Position numbers and translations under genes: made by a program. From assembly GCF_900114735.1 (NCBI RefSeq), contig NZ_FOUA01000005.1, positions 186,001 through 250,000 of the forward strand: a stretch of DNA of 64,000 nt, given 5' to 3'. Under the pieces are notes generated by a model. The model was not told the DNA's origin, ran no database searches, and saw only the letters and a list, made by a program, of their open reading frames with translations. This document shows, one piece after another, positions 1-9,682 of the stretch (position 1 is its first letter; the number at the start of each line of letters is the position of its first letter). The stretch is from Halopseudomonas bauzanensis (GTDB lineage Bacteria > Pseudomonadota > Gammaproteobacteria > Pseudomonadales > Pseudomonadaceae).

Positions 1-296
1 AACAGGGCATGGATTTGACGCCCAGCGTGCTCGAAATCGGACCGGGTCGCTATGAGGCCGACGCCAGCGAAAACCTGGAAGAGATCAACCGCCAGCTACC
101 CGAGCCATTGCCGCGCAGCCAGCTGTATACCACCCTGGCCGGCTTGATCCTCAATCAGCTTGAACACATGCCCGAGCAGAATGAGTTGCTGAGCGTCGAA
201 GGCTGGCAGATGCGTATTCTCGAGATCGAGCATATGCGCATCGCCCGGGTCGAACTGACGCGGTCGGACGAAGTGGGCGGTCAGTCACGCGACTGA
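1..296 (+). CDS. CorC/HlyC-type transporter-associated domain protein (3' end only)
   Basis: The reading frame is open from the left edge of the window (frame of base 3) and stops at 294-296, so only the last 97 or so residues are present. They match the C-terminal CorC_HlyC domain of the HlyC/CorC (CNNM-like) membrane proteins: an acidic 'GRYEADAS' strand, a helix with INRQLPEPLP, a 'TLAGLILNQLEHMPE' helix, and a closing 'GWQMRILEIEHMRIARVEL' beta hairpin. In this family the domain follows DUF21 and a CBS pair and is thought to modulate cation (Mg2+/Co2+) transport. The first in-frame ATG (base 9) is internal, not the start. A long hairpin lies just downstream. Confidence 0.75.
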   Translation, partial: QGMDLTPSVLEIGPGRYEADASENLEEINRQLPEPLPRSQLYTTLAGLILNQLEHMPEQNELLSVEGWQMRILEIEHMRIARVELTRSDEVGGQSRD

Positions 297-302
297 CCGT
301 TT

Positions 303-343
303 CCGCCGCACCCAGCAATAACAATCACTTGTGGGTGCGGCGG
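303..343 (+). terminator. Hairpin downstream of the CorC-type gene
   Basis: A perfect 12-bp inverted repeat (303-314 against 332-343, arms CCGCCGCACCCA and its complement) encloses a 17-base loop and begins seven bases after the preceding stop codon. No strong T-run follows, so it may be a weak terminator or a transcript-protecting hairpin. It separates the CorC-type gene from lipA. Confidence 0.5.
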
Positions 344-486
344 CTTTGGCCACGAATAACACCGCCAGCCCGGCCTACGCCCTCCCCCCACACCTACAGC
401 GCCTGTGGTAAACTGCCCCGTGGCTACAAGCCAGCCCGTGTCCGCGCACACTCCCATGGAGCCTCTACCAGGAGCCCTGAATCCCG

Positions 487-1536
487 ATGTCTGACAGCAC
501 GCCAACCAACGTTGCCAGTGGTGAAAAATTCCGCAATGCCCAAGGTATTGCCGCCATCAAGGATGGCCAGAAGCGCCGTGCCAACGCCGAACCCACAGTA
601 TTTGAACCCAAACCCAAGTGGCTGCGTGTCAAGGCGCCGGCGGGTGATCGGTTCGAGGCGGTCAAGCGCAACGTTTCTGAGCACCGTCTGAGCACCGTCT
701 GTCAGGAATCACACTGCCCGAACATGGGCGAGTGCTGGTCCAACGGTACTGCCACCATCATGCTGATGGGCTCGGTATGTACCCGCGCCTGCCGCTTCTG
801 CGCCGTGGACACCGGCAACCCCAACGGCTGGCTGGATCTCGAGGAGCCGGAGAATACCGCCAAGTCGGTCGAACTCATGGCGCTACGCTATATCGTGCTC
901 ACCTCGGTGGACCGCGACGACCTGGACGACGGTGGTGCCAGTCATTACGCCGCGTGCGTACGCGCCATCAAGCAGCGTACACCACAGGTAGTGGTCGAGG
1001 CCCTGACGCCGGACTTCGACGCTGACCTGGCCGCAGTGGAACTGGTGGTCGATTCCGGGCTGGAGGTTTTCGCCCAGAACGTTGAGACCGTTGAACGACT
1101 GACCCGGGAAGTACGTGATCCGCGCTCCGGCTATGGCAAGACCCTGAAGGTGCTGGAGCACGCCAAGCGCCATCGCCCTCAGGTGTTGACCAAGACCAGC
1201 CTGATGGTTGGCCTGGGTGAAACCGATGAGGAGATCCTGCAGACCTTCGATGAACTGCGGGCCATTGGCGTGGATATCGTCACCCTCGGCCAGTACCTGC
1301 AACCCACCCGCAATCACCTGCCCGTCAAGCGCTGGGTCAGCCCCGAGGAATTCAATCGTTACCGTGAACTGGGCCTGGCCAAGGGCTTTATGGAAGTCGC
1401 TTCCGGGCCGCTGGTACGCTCCAGCTACCGTGCCGACCGGGTATTCGAGAAGAACAATCTCGGCTTGGCCGCCCCTGTTCCGGTACCGGGGCAGGACGTC
1501 GATAGCAATCTGATCCCGACTCTGAATCTCAGATAA
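487..1536 (+). CDS. lipA: Lipoyl synthase LipA
   Basis: Radical SAM enzyme that inserts two sulfurs into protein-bound octanoyl groups, giving the lipoyl cofactor of the 2-oxoacid dehydrogenases and the glycine cleavage H protein. At 349 residues it is slightly long for the family because of an N-terminal extension. Both iron-sulfur signatures are visible: the auxiliary cluster CX4CX5C (C72, C77, C83) and the radical SAM CX3CX2C (C98, C102, C105, 'CTRACRFC'). The C-terminal RSSY motif is also present. An AGGAG lies about 12 bases before the ATG. LipB, the preceding step, is encoded convergently just downstream. Confidence 0.97.
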   Translation: MSDSTPTNVASGEKFRNAQGIAAIKDGQKRRANAEPTVFEPKPKWLRVKAPAGDRFEAVKRNVSEHRLSTVCQESHCPNMGECWSNGTATIMLMGSVCTRACRFCAVDTGNPNGWLDLEEPENTAKSVELMALRYIVLTSVDRDDLDDGGASHYAACVRAIKQRTPQVVVEALTPDFDADLAAVELVVDSGLEVFAQNVETVERLTREVRDPRSGYGKTLKVLEHAKRHRPQVLTKTSLMVGLGETDEEILQTFDELRAIGVDIVTLGQYLQPTRNHLPVKRWVSPEEFNRYRELGLAKGFMEVASGPLVRSSYRADRVFEKNNLGLAAPVPVPGQDVDSNLIPTLNLR

Positions 1537-1557
1537 CCAGGACGCCGCCGAGGATAG

Positions 1558-1665
1558 CCTGGGAGGTTCGAGCACCAGCTCGTACCAAATCAGCCGACAC
1601 CGTCGGGGTTACCGGCAGGCTGCGCATCGAGTCCGATCGCGGCCTGCGGGCTCGACCTTCCCAGG
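1558..1665. repeat. Inverted-repeat element, copy 1 (lipA/lipB junction)
   Basis: The left arm at 1558-1587 begins CCTGGGAGGTTCGAGC. The right arm at 1650-1665 (GCTCGACCTTCCCAGG) is its reverse complement with two mismatches. The 30-base left arm recurs in reverse orientation at 57771-57800 with one mismatch, and a diverged form builds the palindrome at 28441-28523. All three lie between convergent genes. It resembles a REP/BIME-type interspersed palindrome and could act as a bidirectional terminator. Confidence 0.7.
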
Positions 1666-1686
1666 ATGGGAAAAAGATGTAACGAT

Positions 1687-2310
1687 CTACGCCTGCGGAA
1701 ACCCGAGCTGCTTGCGCAGCGCCTGTTCCAGCCGCTGCGCCACCTCTTCGATGCTCACCGGCTGCGCTACCAGCTCACTGAGCTGGACCATTTGCAAGCC
1801 ACTGTAGCCACAAGGGTTGATGCGCTGGAACGGCTGCATGTCCATGTCCACATTCAGCGCCAGACCATGGAACGAGCAACCACGGCGCACACGCAGGCCC
1901 AGTGAAGCGATTTTCGCACCGTTCACATATACGCCCGGCGCATCGGGCTTCGGCGCTGCTTCCACGTCATAAGACGCCAGCAGATCGACCAGGCTCCGCT
2001 CCATGGCGGTGACCAGCTCGCGCACACCCAACCCCATACGCCGCAGATCCAGCATCAGATAGCCGACCAATTGGCCCGGGCCATGATAGGTTACCTGGCC
2101 ACCGCGCTCGACCTGGATCACCGGGATATCCCCCGGCGCCAGCAAGTGCTCCGCCTTGCCAGCCTGTCCCTGGGTGAAGACCGCCGGATGCTGCAGCAAC
2201 CAGATTTCATCAGGGGTATCGGCATCACGCTCGGCGGTCAGCTTACGCATGGCCTCCAGCGTGGGCTGGTAATCCACCAGCCCGAGAGCTCGGACGATCA
2301 GCTCCGACAT
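1687..2310 (-). CDS. lipB: Octanoyl-[ACP]:protein N-octanoyltransferase LipB
   Basis: Transfers octanoate from acyl carrier protein to lipoyl domains, the step before LipA. The 207-residue protein has the usual length. It shows the [12 protein letters not shown] motif (residues 69-80), the conserved lysine in '[10 protein letters not shown]' (K133) and the catalytic cysteine in 'INPCGY' (C167). The preferred start is the ATG at 2310, which overlaps the ybeD stop codon (TGATG); a GTG one codon upstream is the alternative. Translational coupling to ybeD is implied. Confidence 0.96.
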   Translation of the reverse strand: MSELIVRALGLVDYQPTLEAMRKLTAERDADTPDEIWLLQHPAVFTQGQAGKAEHLLAPGDIPVIQVERGGQVTYHGPGQLVGYLMLDLRRMGLGVRELVTAMERSLVDLLASYDVEAAPKPDAPGVYVNGAKIASLGLRVRRGCSFHGLALNVDMDMQPFQRINPCGYSGLQMVQLSELVAQPVSIEEVAQRLEQALRKQLGFPQA

Positions 2311-2585
2311 CACAGCACCATATGCACGTGGCCGGTGGCCTTGAGATCAGCATGCAACTGCTGCAGCTGCTGCTCGCCGGTTGCCGTCATCACCAGCCGC
2401 AGGGATTGAAAGCGACCGTTCTTGCTGTCTTGCACTACCAGCTTGTCGGCATCCAGCGCAGCGTCGTGCTGCCTGACCACTGCCAGTACCAGCTCGATGA
2501 CGCCGTCACCGGCACTGCAGATGATCTTGATCGGGTACTGGCAAGGAAACTCGATCTTCGGCGCTTCAGGAGTCTTGTCGCTCAT
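2310..2585 (-). CDS. ybeD: YbeD family protein (DUF493)
   Basis: Small cytoplasmic protein of 91 residues in the DUF493/YbeD family, an ACT-like alpha/beta fold of unknown function that sits between dacC and lipB in many gammaproteobacteria. Recognisable segments are '[18 protein letters not shown]' near the N-terminus and the C-terminal '[11 protein letters not shown]'. The frame is open further upstream, but the ATG at 2585 is preceded by GAGGA at good spacing and the extra residues look non-coding. It may influence lipoate metabolism through its position, which is inference. Confidence 0.9.
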   Translation of the reverse strand: MSDKTPEAPKIEFPCQYPIKIICSAGDGVIELVLAVVRQHDAALDADKLVVQDSKNGRFQSLRLVMTATGEQQLQQLHADLKATGHVHMVL

Positions 2586-2595
2586 GGCGAAGTCC

Positions 2596-3786
2596 TCAGT
2601 TGAACAGGCCGTAGAAAAACAGGCGGATGCTGTCCCACAGGCGACCGAACAGACCGGCTTCTTCCACATCAGCCAGAGCTACCAGCGGGGCGGTATGGAC
2701 CACCTCTTCACCCAGCTTGACTTCGACCTGACCCAGCACGTCGCCCGCAGCGATCGGCGCCTTGATAACCGGATTCATTGTAACACCCGCTTCCAGCTTG
2801 TCGGCCTGCCCCTTGGGCAGAGTCAGCACCAGACCTTCAGCCAGACCGGCATCCACCTGGTCAGCCTGCCCGGCCCAGACCCGCGCCGGCGCAACCACCT
2901 GGCCCGGCTGATAGAAACTCTTGGTCTCGAAGAAGCGGAAGCCCCAGGTCAGCAGCTTCTGGGTTTCAGCAGCGCGAGCCTGTTCGCTGACAGTCCCCAT
3001 CACCACCGAGATCAGGCGCATGCCATCGCGCTCAGCCGAGGCCACCAGACAGTAACCAGCTTCCTCGGTATGGCCGGTCTTCAGGCCATCCACCGACTTG
3101 TCACGCCACAGCATGAGGTTGCGATTGGGCTGGCGAATACCATTCCAGACGTATTCCTTTTCCTTGTACAACTTGTAGTGCTCGGGATCGTCGTTGATGA
3201 TCGCCTTGGCCATGATGGCCATATCCCGGGCGCTGGAGTAATGATTCTCCGACGGCAGGCCGGAGGCGTTCTCGAAATGGGTATTGACCATGCCCAGACG
3301 CTTGGCATGGCTGTTCATCAGATCGGCAAAGGAGTCCTCGCTGCCGGCGATGTGCTCGGCCATCGCAACGCTGGCGTCATTGCCCGACTGGATGATGATG
3401 CCGCGCAGCAGGTCAATCACCGGCACCTGGTTGCCCACCTCGATGAACATCTTCGAGCCACCCATGCGCCAGGCCTTTTCACTGATCAGCACCTGATCGG
3501 TTTCCTTCAGCTGGCCGCGCAGAATCTCCATGCTGGCAATATAGCTGGTCATCATCTTTGTCAGACTGGCCGGCGGCAGCGGCTGGTCAGCATTGTGTTC
3601 GACCAGGACCTTGCCACTATCGGCGTCAATCAGCAGATAGCTCGAAGCAGCGACTGTTGGTGCCGGCGGCATCAGCGGGGCGGCAGCCTGGGGTTGCGGC
3701 TGCGGTTGCGGCGTCTGAGCCAGGGCTGCCGGGACGAGCAGCACAGCGCTGGAAATCAACAGGGTGTGAATGAATTTTTTAAACAT
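2596..3786 (-). CDS. dacC: D-alanyl-D-alanine carboxypeptidase (PBP5/6 type)
   Basis: Periplasmic, inner-membrane-anchored penicillin-binding protein that trims the terminal D-Ala from peptidoglycan stem peptides. From the ATG at 3786 it has 396 residues: a signal peptide ending near 'ALAQ', a short PQ repeat (about 24-33), the SXXK motif S74-K77 ('SLTK'), SGN at 134-136 and KTG at 236-238. The C-terminal beta domain is followed by an amphipathic tail ('LFGRLWDSIRLFFYGLFN') typical of the PBP5 membrane anchor. The frame extends 21 codons upstream without a good start. It heads the dacC-ybeD-lipB run. Confidence 0.95.
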   Translation of the reverse strand: MFKKFIHTLLISSAVLLVPAALAQTPQPQPQPQAAAPLMPPAPTVAASSYLLIDADSGKVLVEHNADQPLPPASLTKMMTSYIASMEILRGQLKETDQVLISEKAWRMGGSKMFIEVGNQVPVIDLLRGIIIQSGNDASVAMAEHIAGSEDSFADLMNSHAKRLGMVNTHFENASGLPSENHYSSARDMAIMAKAIINDDPEHYKLYKEKEYVWNGIRQPNRNLMLWRDKSVDGLKTGHTEEAGYCLVASAERDGMRLISVVMGTVSEQARAAETQKLLTWGFRFFETKSFYQPGQVVAPARVWAGQADQVDAGLAEGLVLTLPKGQADKLEAGVTMNPVIKAPIAAGDVLGQVEVKLGEEVVHTAPLVALADVEEAGLFGRLWDSIRLFFYGLFN

Positions 3787-3845
3787 GATGCTCACTGTCT
3801 TGGAAAATGTGGAACGCAAGGGGCCGTTGGCAGACAACGGCAATA

Positions 3846-4754
3846 TCAATTGGCGCTGACCAGCGACGGGTTGCCAAGATTGGCCAGGCGCAATGTCTCC
3901 ATCAGCCTTTCTGCCTCGGCATGATCACTTACTGGCCCGAGCCGGACCCGATGCAACGTACGGGAATCCTGCTCTATCGGGGTAACAAATACCGGCGCAC
4001 TGACCATGCCCTGCAATTGGCTGCGTAACTGCTCGGCCGCCTGATCAGAGGCAAAGGCGCCAACCTGAAGGTACAACCCGGCGCTCGCTACCACCGTGGC
4101 CGGTGCCGGGCTGGCTGCCGCCGCAGTTGGTGTTGTTGAGGGCTGCGCCTTGACCAGATAACCGGGGTTGTTCTGCTGTTGCCAGACCACCGGGTCAATA
4201 CCCTCCACCCGCACCCGCGCCACGCCCTTCTCGGCGAAGCCCAGCTTGACGGCGCCAGCGTAGGACAGGTCGATGATACGGTCTGAGTGAAACGGTCCAC
4301 GGTCATTGACCCGCACGATGATGCTGCGGTCATTATCCACATTGGTCACGCGGACATAGGTCGGCAACGGCAGGGTCTTGTGGGCGGCGGTCATGCCATA
4401 CAGATCGTAGGACTCACCGTTGGCGGTCAACTGGCCATGAAACTTGGTGCCATACCACGACGCCAGACCGGTCTCGCGGTAATTGCGGCCGTCCTTCATC
4501 GGGTTGTAGTTGCGCCCCAGCACCCGATAGGGCGAAGCCTTGTACGCGCCGGTATGGGGTACCGGGACCGCGTCCGGAATTTGCGATACATCCTGAAAAT
4601 AATCCGGCGCACCATCTTGGGCTGGGCGCGGCTTGCTGGCACTGGCTGTCTCACCCTGGCCCTGCTGCACCGGCGACGATGAGCAGGCGCTCAGCAGCGC
4701 CAACAGCAGACAGACGACGGCAACGCCCGGGCCGTTGCGCAATGGCTTGTTCAT
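3846..4754 (-). CDS. rlpA: Septal ring lytic transglycosylase RlpA (lipoprotein)
   Basis: Outer-membrane lipoprotein that cleaves denuded (stem-peptide-free) glycan strands and is recruited to the septum by its SPOR domain. The 302-residue product begins with a signal peptide and a lipobox 'LLSAC'. A double-psi beta-barrel follows ('ETGLASWYGTKFHGQLTANGE', 'VRVNDRGPFHSDRIIDLS'), then a Pro/Ala-rich linker and a C-terminal SPOR domain ('LYLQVGAFASDQAAEQLRSQL'). The ATG at 4754 overlaps the mltB stop by four bases, so the longer open frame is not needed. Confidence 0.95.
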   Translation of the reverse strand: MNKPLRNGPGVAVVCLLLALLSACSSSPVQQGQGETASASKPRPAQDGAPDYFQDVSQIPDAVPVPHTGAYKASPYRVLGRNYNPMKDGRNYRETGLASWYGTKFHGQLTANGESYDLYGMTAAHKTLPLPTYVRVTNVDNDRSIIVRVNDRGPFHSDRIIDLSYAGAVKLGFAEKGVARVRVEGIDPVVWQQQNNPGYLVKAQPSTTPTAAAASPAPATVVASAGLYLQVGAFASDQAAEQLRSQLQGMVSAPVFVTPIEQDSRTLHRVRLGPVSDHAEAERLMETLRLANLGNPSLVSAN

Positions 4755-5767
4755 TGGTCCCTCGCTTCCCTTATCAGGTCGGCCAACTGATGCACGACCA
4801 TAGCGTACATGACGCTCCGATTGTACCGGGTAATGACATGCAGGTTGTTCAGACCCAGCCAATACTGTTTATGTTCCCCGGCGTCGAACTCGAAGGCCAT
4901 CACCTCAGTAGCGTCATCCAGCTCCTGCTGCGGAGTCCAGCCCAGGCGCTTCAGCTCGCCGACGCTGATCTTCGCCTCCAGACCGCGGTCCAGGGTAAAC
5001 CCCTTGGCGAAATCATCCCCCGAAACGTCGGCGGCAATCGCCACATCAGCGCCGTGCTGCCACTTGTGCTCGGCGAAGTAATTGGCCGCACTGCCAATGG
5101 CATCGACCGGATTGTTCCAGATATCCGCCACCCCGTCGTCATCGAAGTCGACAGCAAAGGCCTGGTAGCTGCTGGGAATGAACTGCGGATACCCCATGGC
5201 GCCGGCGTAGGAGCCGGTCAGTTCAAGCGGATCGACCTGCTGCTCGCGGGTTAGCACCAGAAAGGACTTGAGCTGACGGCGAAAGAAGTCTGCCCGCGGC
5301 GGATAATCGAAGCCCAGAGTGGTCAGCGCATCGATCACCCGATGGCTGCCCTTGTTGCCGCCATAGAATGTTTCGACACCGAGAATAGCCAGAATCACCT
5401 CCGGCTCAACGCCGTACACTTCCTCGGCTCTGGCCAGCGCATCGGCGTGCTGGTTCCAGAACGCAACGCCCTCCTTCACCCGTCGATCAGTGATGAAGAT
5501 CTTGCGGTACTCGTGCCACGGCCGTACCCGCTCGGCAGGCCGGGCGATAGCCTCAAGAATAGCGTCCTTGCGCTCGGCCTGTGCCAACAATCGGCGTACA
5601 TGCTCGGAGTTGAAGCCGTACTCGCTGCGCATCTCCTCGACAAAGGGGTCAACCGCCGGATGTTCCGCAGTATAGGGTCCAGCGGCGAGCAGCGCGGGAC
5701 TGAACCCGGCGGTCAGCAACGCTCCCAGTGCATTGTGGCGCAACCAACCTGAAACGCGATCAAACAT
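4751..5767 (-). CDS. mltB: Membrane-bound lytic murein transglycosylase B
   Basis: GH103 lytic transglycosylase that cleaves the MurNAc-GlcNAc bond with 1,6-anhydro product formation. The catalytic glutamate lies in 'AILGVETFYGG'; 'GAMGYPQFIPSSYQAFAVDFD' is the family signature. The start chosen, the ATG at 5767, gives 338 residues and a compact signal peptide, with GGGAGG about 12 bases upstream. The ATG at 5800 (349 residues), which overlaps the rodA stop by four bases, is a real alternative. No lipobox is seen, so it is probably soluble or periplasmic, as in SltB-type enzymes of pseudomonads. Confidence 0.92.
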   Translation of the reverse strand: MFDRVSGWLRHNALGALLTAGFSPALLAAGPYTAEHPAVDPFVEEMRSEYGFNSEHVRRLLAQAERKDAILEAIARPAERVRPWHEYRKIFITDRRVKEGVAFWNQHADALARAEEVYGVEPEVILAILGVETFYGGNKGSHRVIDALTTLGFDYPPRADFFRRQLKSFLVLTREQQVDPLELTGSYAGAMGYPQFIPSSYQAFAVDFDDDGVADIWNNPVDAIGSAANYFAEHKWQHGADVAIAADVSGDDFAKGFTLDRGLEAKISVGELKRLGWTPQQELDDATEVMAFEFDAGEHKQYWLGLNNLHVITRYNRSVMYAMVVHQLADLIREARDQ

Positions 5768-5796
5768 GAGCAATCCCGACCTCCCAAGATAATTTT

Positions 5797-6939
5797 TCAT
5801 CTCTGAGTCATCCACTTTCGGTGCGTGTGAATGGACATCAGGATGCCGAAGCCAACCAGCAGCGTAATCAACGAGGTGCCGCCGTAGCTGATCAGCGGCA
5901 AGGGTACGCCGACCACGGGCAGCAGACCACTGACCATACCGATATTAACGAATACGTAGACAAAAAACGTCAGCGTGATGCTGCCCGCGAGCAACTTGCT
6001 GAAACTTTCCTGGGCATGGTGGGTGATATACAGCCCACGAGCGATGATCAGCAGATAGACGAACAGCAGCAGCGCCACCCCGACCAGCCCGAACTCCTCG
6101 GCCAATACGGCGATGATGAAGTCGGTATGGCCTTCTGGCAGAAAGTCCAGGTGTGACTGGGTGCCCTGCAACCAGCCCTTGCCGAACACACCGCCCGAAC
6201 CGATCGCCGCCTTGGACTGAATGATGTTCCAGCCCGCGCCCAGCGGATCGCTTTCCGGATTGAGAAAGGTCAATACTCGCTGTTTCTGATAGCCATGCAT
6301 GACGAAAAACCACATGGCTGCCGCTCCCGGCACCAACAACAGTATTGATCCGAGGATGTAGCGCCAGCGCAGCCCTGCCAGCAGCAGCCCGAAGAGACCC
6401 GAGGCGGCAATCAGCAGGGTCGTCCCCAGGTCAGGCTGCTTGAGAATCAGCACCACCGGCACCAGGATGATCAACAAACAGACGCACACATGCTTGAAGC
6501 GCGGCGGCATCTCCCGCCGCCCAAGGTACCAGGCGACGCTCATGGGCATCACCAGCTTCATGATTTCCGATGGCTGGAAAGTGATCAATCCGGGGATCCT
6601 GATCCAGCGCTGTGCACCCTTGGCTTCGGTACCGACCAGCAGTACCAGCAGGAGCAGGAATACCGATATCAGATAGGCCGGCGGCAGCCAGCGCTCCATC
6701 AAGCGAGGCTTGAACTGGGCAACGCAGATCATCGCCGCCAAACCAATCGCGTAATGCGCCCCCTGCCGATAGACCATCGCCATGCTCTTGCTGCTGGCGG
6801 AATAGAGGACGAAACCGGCCACACCGGCCAGCACCAGTACCAGCAGTAACAACCAGGGATCGACATGCAACCGCATCCACCAGGGCTCGCGACGCAGCCC
6901 CCGCGAATCAGGCGGCGAGATACCGGCAAGCGGCTTCAT
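5797..6939 (-). CDS. rodA: Peptidoglycan glycosyltransferase RodA (SEDS)
   Basis: SEDS-family polymerase of the elongasome that makes lateral-wall glycan strands with PBP2 as cognate transpeptidase. The 380-residue, very hydrophobic protein has about ten membrane segments. It has the SEDS landmarks 'SAKAAIGSGG' style loop ('IIQSKAAIGSGGVFGKGW'), 'LPEGHTDFIIAVLAEEFG' (the catalytic-region aspartate and conserved glutamate) and 'PLISYGGTSL'. Its start overlaps the mrdA stop by four bases and its stop is four bases from one possible mltB start, so mrdA-rodA-mltB-rlpA appears to be one translationally coupled unit. Confidence 0.97.
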   Translation of the reverse strand: MKPLAGISPPDSRGLRREPWWMRLHVDPWLLLLVLVLAGVAGFVLYSASSKSMAMVYRQGAHYAIGLAAMICVAQFKPRLMERWLPPAYLISVFLLLLVLLVGTEAKGAQRWIRIPGLITFQPSEIMKLVMPMSVAWYLGRREMPPRFKHVCVCLLIILVPVVLILKQPDLGTTLLIAASGLFGLLLAGLRWRYILGSILLLVPGAAAMWFFVMHGYQKQRVLTFLNPESDPLGAGWNIIQSKAAIGSGGVFGKGWLQGTQSHLDFLPEGHTDFIIAVLAEEFGLVGVALLLFVYLLIIARGLYITHHAQESFSKLLAGSITLTFFVYVFVNIGMVSGLLPVVGVPLPLISYGGTSLITLLVGFGILMSIHTHRKWMTQR

Positions 6940-8825
6940 GGTGCTTCCTCCATGACGTTATCGGCCTCAGGATCATCCGTCTCGGGAGACGGCTCGGGTT
7001 CCAGCAGCCAGGCGTCGAACAGCGCACGGGCCACCGGCGCCGCCACCCGGCCTCCGGACTCACCATTCTCGACCATGACTGCAACAGCAATCTGCGGATC
7101 ATCCAACGGTGCAAAGCCAACAAACAGAGCGTGGTCCCGATGCCGCTCCTTCAGCGCTTCGGAATCGTAACGCGCGCCCTGGGCAATGGCGACCACCTGG
7201 GCGGTACCGGTCTTGCCCGCCATACGGTAGGGTGCGCCGGCGGCGGCAGCGCGGGATGTACCCCGCTCACCGTGCATCACCTCCTCCATGGTCTTGATGA
7301 TGAAGTCCCAGTCGTCCGGGTTCTTCAACACCACGTCCGGCGGCGTATCCTCTTCATCCGGCGGTAGTCCGTCTGCGGTCATCAGCATGCGCGGACGCTT
7401 CCACACACCGCGATTGGCAATCAGCGCGGTGGATTGGGCCAATTGCAACGGCGTAGTCAGCATATAGCCCTGGCCGATCCCGGTAATCAACGTTTCTCCC
7501 GGATACCAGGGCTGGCGGCGCGAAGCCCGTTTCCATTCACGCGAGGGCATCAGGCCGGCCGTCTCCTCGAACATGTCCAGTGATACCCGGCTGCCCAGAC
7601 CGAACTGGCTCATGAATTCATGCATGCGATCGATGCCCAGCTTGTGCGCCAGATCGTAGAAATAGGTGTCATTGGAACGGGCCATGGCCAGCTTCATATC
7701 CACCCAGCCATCCCCGTAACGGTTCCAGTTGCGGTATTTATGGCTGTTGTTCGGCAGCTGATAAAACCCTGGATCGTAGACTCGGGCTGTACGCGTGGTT
7801 ACTCCATAGTCCAGGCCAGCCAGCGCCACGATTTGCTTGATCGTCGAACCGGGCGGGTAAAGTCCGCGCAGCACGCGGTTGAATAGCGGCTGGTCGAGGG
7901 AGTCGCGCAGCGCGCCGTAATCGGCATGGCTGATGCCGGTGACGAACAGGTTCGGGTTGAACGCCGGCTGGCTGACGAATGCCAGCACCCCTCCGGACTT
8001 CGGCTCGATGGCGACCACCGCACCCCGGCGGTTGCCCAGCGCCTGCTCCGCGACGGCCTGCAAATCACTGTCCAGATGCAGGGTCAGGTCCCTGCCGGAT
8101 ACCGGCTCGGTACGCTTGAGCACCCGCAGTACGCGACCGCGCGCGTTGGTTTCCACCTCTTCATAGCCGACCTTGCCATGCAGCAGATCCTCATAGAAGC
8201 GCTCTACCCCGGTCTTGCCGATATAGTGCGTGCCGGCATAGGCCACCGGATCAATGCGCTCCTGTTCCCGCTCGTTGATCCGCCCGACATAGCCGACGGA
8301 ATGGGCGAAATGCTCGGCCTGCGGATAATGCCGCACGAAACTGGCTTGCACATCGATGCCCGGCAAACGGAACTGGTTCACCGCAATACGGGCGATCTGC
8401 TCCTCGGTCAGATTGAACATCACCGGTACCGCTTCGAAGGGCCGGCGCGCCTGCTGCAGCCGTCGGCGCAGTTGTTCGATATCATCATCGCCCAGCTGCA
8501 GCAGTTCGCGCAGCAGCTCGATGGTGGCGTCCAGATCGGTGGTTCGCTCACGCGTAATGCTCAGGCTGAAACTGGGCCGGTTCTCGGCCAGCACCACCCC
8601 ATTGCGATCATGGATTCGACCGCGCGCCGGCGGGACCGGCTGCACGTGCACCCGGTTGTTCTCGGACAGGGTGGAATGATGCTCGTACTGCACCACTTGC
8701 AGCCAGTACATGCGTGCCAGCAAGCCGAAAGCCAATAACAGAATGAACAGCACCGCGAGAATGATTCTGCGCTGTACTATCCCCGCGTCATTGAGGTGGT
8801 CCTTGATGCGAATCGGCTTGGCCAT
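6936..8825 (-). CDS. mrdA: Penicillin-binding protein 2 (MrdA)
   Basis: Class B penicillin-binding protein that cross-links peptidoglycan during cell elongation, partner of RodA. The 629-residue product has one N-terminal membrane segment ('ILAVLFILLLAFGLLARMYWL'), a pedestal domain and a transpeptidase domain with the active-site SXXK in 'PGSTIKQIVAL', SXN as 'SND' and 'KTGTAQ'. The acidic tail (PEPSPETDDPEADNVMEEAP) is unremarkable for Pseudomonas homologues. It follows rlmH by three bases and overlaps rodA. Confidence 0.97.
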   Translation of the reverse strand: MAKPIRIKDHLNDAGIVQRRIILAVLFILLLAFGLLARMYWLQVVQYEHHSTLSENNRVHVQPVPPARGRIHDRNGVVLAENRPSFSLSITRERTTDLDATIELLRELLQLGDDDIEQLRRRLQQARRPFEAVPVMFNLTEEQIARIAVNQFRLPGIDVQASFVRHYPQAEHFAHSVGYVGRINEREQERIDPVAYAGTHYIGKTGVERFYEDLLHGKVGYEEVETNARGRVLRVLKRTEPVSGRDLTLHLDSDLQAVAEQALGNRRGAVVAIEPKSGGVLAFVSQPAFNPNLFVTGISHADYGALRDSLDQPLFNRVLRGLYPPGSTIKQIVALAGLDYGVTTRTARVYDPGFYQLPNNSHKYRNWNRYGDGWVDMKLAMARSNDTYFYDLAHKLGIDRMHEFMSQFGLGSRVSLDMFEETAGLMPSREWKRASRRQPWYPGETLITGIGQGYMLTTPLQLAQSTALIANRGVWKRPRMLMTADGLPPDEEDTPPDVVLKNPDDWDFIIKTMEEVMHGERGTSRAAAAGAPYRMAGKTGTAQVVAIAQGARYDSEALKERHRDHALFVGFAPLDDPQIAVAVMVENGESGGRVAAPVARALFDAWLLEPEPSPETDDPEADNVMEEAP

Positions 8826-8828
8826 GTA

Positions 8829-9296
8829 TCACTTGTGGTATGGGTGGCGGTTCAGAATGGTCCAGGCGCGATACAACTGCTCAGCGAGCAGGATGCGTAC
8901 CAATGGATGGGGCAAGGTCAGCGGCGACAACGACCAGCGCTGGTCGCTGCGAGCAGCAACCTCGCTGGCCAGACCTTCCGGGCCACCCACCATCAGGTTG
9001 ACTGTGCGGGCGTCCAGCCGCCAGCTTTCCAGCTGCCCGGCCAACGCCTCGGTAGACCAGGGCCGACCTTCGACCTCAAGCGTAACGATTCGTTCGCCAG
9101 GCTGCGTGGCCGCCAGCATCTGCTCGCCTTCGCGGCGCATCAGCCGGGCGACATCCGCGTTCTTGCCACGGGTGGCCAGCGGAATCTCTACCAGCTCCAG
9201 CGGCAAGTCGGCAGGCATACGCTTGGCATACTCCTGATAGCCCTGCTCTACCCAACGTGGCATACGTGACGCCACGCTGATCAGGCGAATACGCAA
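8829..9296 (-). CDS. rlmH: 23S rRNA (pseudouridine-1915-N3)-methyltransferase RlmH
   Basis: SPOUT methyltransferase that methylates pseudouridine 1915 in helix 69 of 23S rRNA. It is 155 residues, the usual length. The knotted SAM site is visible as 'FMVGGPEGL'-type sequence ('[14 protein letters not shown]') and the C-terminal '[20 protein letters not shown]' motif with the conserved terminal 'HPYHK'. The start codon is an uncommon TTG at 9296 (MRIRLISVA in homologues), with AAGG about five bases upstream. It lies six bases after rsfS. Confidence 0.96.
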   Translation of the reverse strand: MRIRLISVASRMPRWVEQGYQEYAKRMPADLPLELVEIPLATRGKNADVARLMRREGEQMLAATQPGERIVTLEVEGRPWSTEALAGQLESWRLDARTVNLMVGGPEGLASEVAARSDQRWSLSPLTLPHPLVRILLAEQLYRAWTILNRHPYHK

Positions 9297-9302
9297 GGAG
9301 CC

Positions 9303-9662
9303 TTACTCCGCGGTCGGTTGTTGCTGCGCCCGACGGGATTCAGCGCTCTGCCAGAGGCGCTCCAGATCATAGAACTGTCGGGTGGCCGGCTGCATGACAT
9401 GCACCACAATGTCACCCAGGTCCACCAGCACCCACTCGCCGGAGTCCTTGCCTTCCACGCCCAGCGGACGCGCGCCCGCCGCCTTGGCTTTTTCAATAAC
9501 GTTATCGGCCAGTGCGCTCACCTGGCGGTTGGAGTTACCGCTGGCGATGAACATGTAATCGGTTACGCCGGTCAGCTCACGCACATCAATGCGCACCACG
9601 TCCTTGGCCTTGAGCTCGTCCAACGCGTCTTCTACTGCCTTGATCAGATCTTCAATCTGCAT
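9303..9662 (-). CDS. rsfS: Ribosomal silencing factor RsfS
   Basis: Binds ribosomal protein L14 (uL14) and blocks subunit joining under starvation. The 119-residue product starts at the ATG at 9662 ([14 protein letters not shown]). An in-frame TTG four codons upstream is less likely because its spacing to the GAGGA is too short. Family motifs seen are '[28 protein letters not shown]' and '[28 protein letters not shown]'. It sits between nadD and rlmH, the order common in pseudomonads. Confidence 0.96.
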   Translation of the reverse strand: MQIEDLIKAVEDALDELKAKDVVRIDVRELTGVTDYMFIASGNSNRQVSALADNVIEKAKAAGARPLGVEGKDSGEWVLVDLGDIVVHVMQPATRQFYDLERLWQSAESRRAQQQPTAE

Positions 9663-9682
9663 AATGGTGTTCAATTCCTCAA

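Noticed and set aside
2422-3924. 500-codon open frame on the plus strand across ybeD and dacC
   Set aside because: It is antisense to well-supported genes; the sequence is His/Gln-rich nonsense with no family features and arises from GC-rich codon bias.
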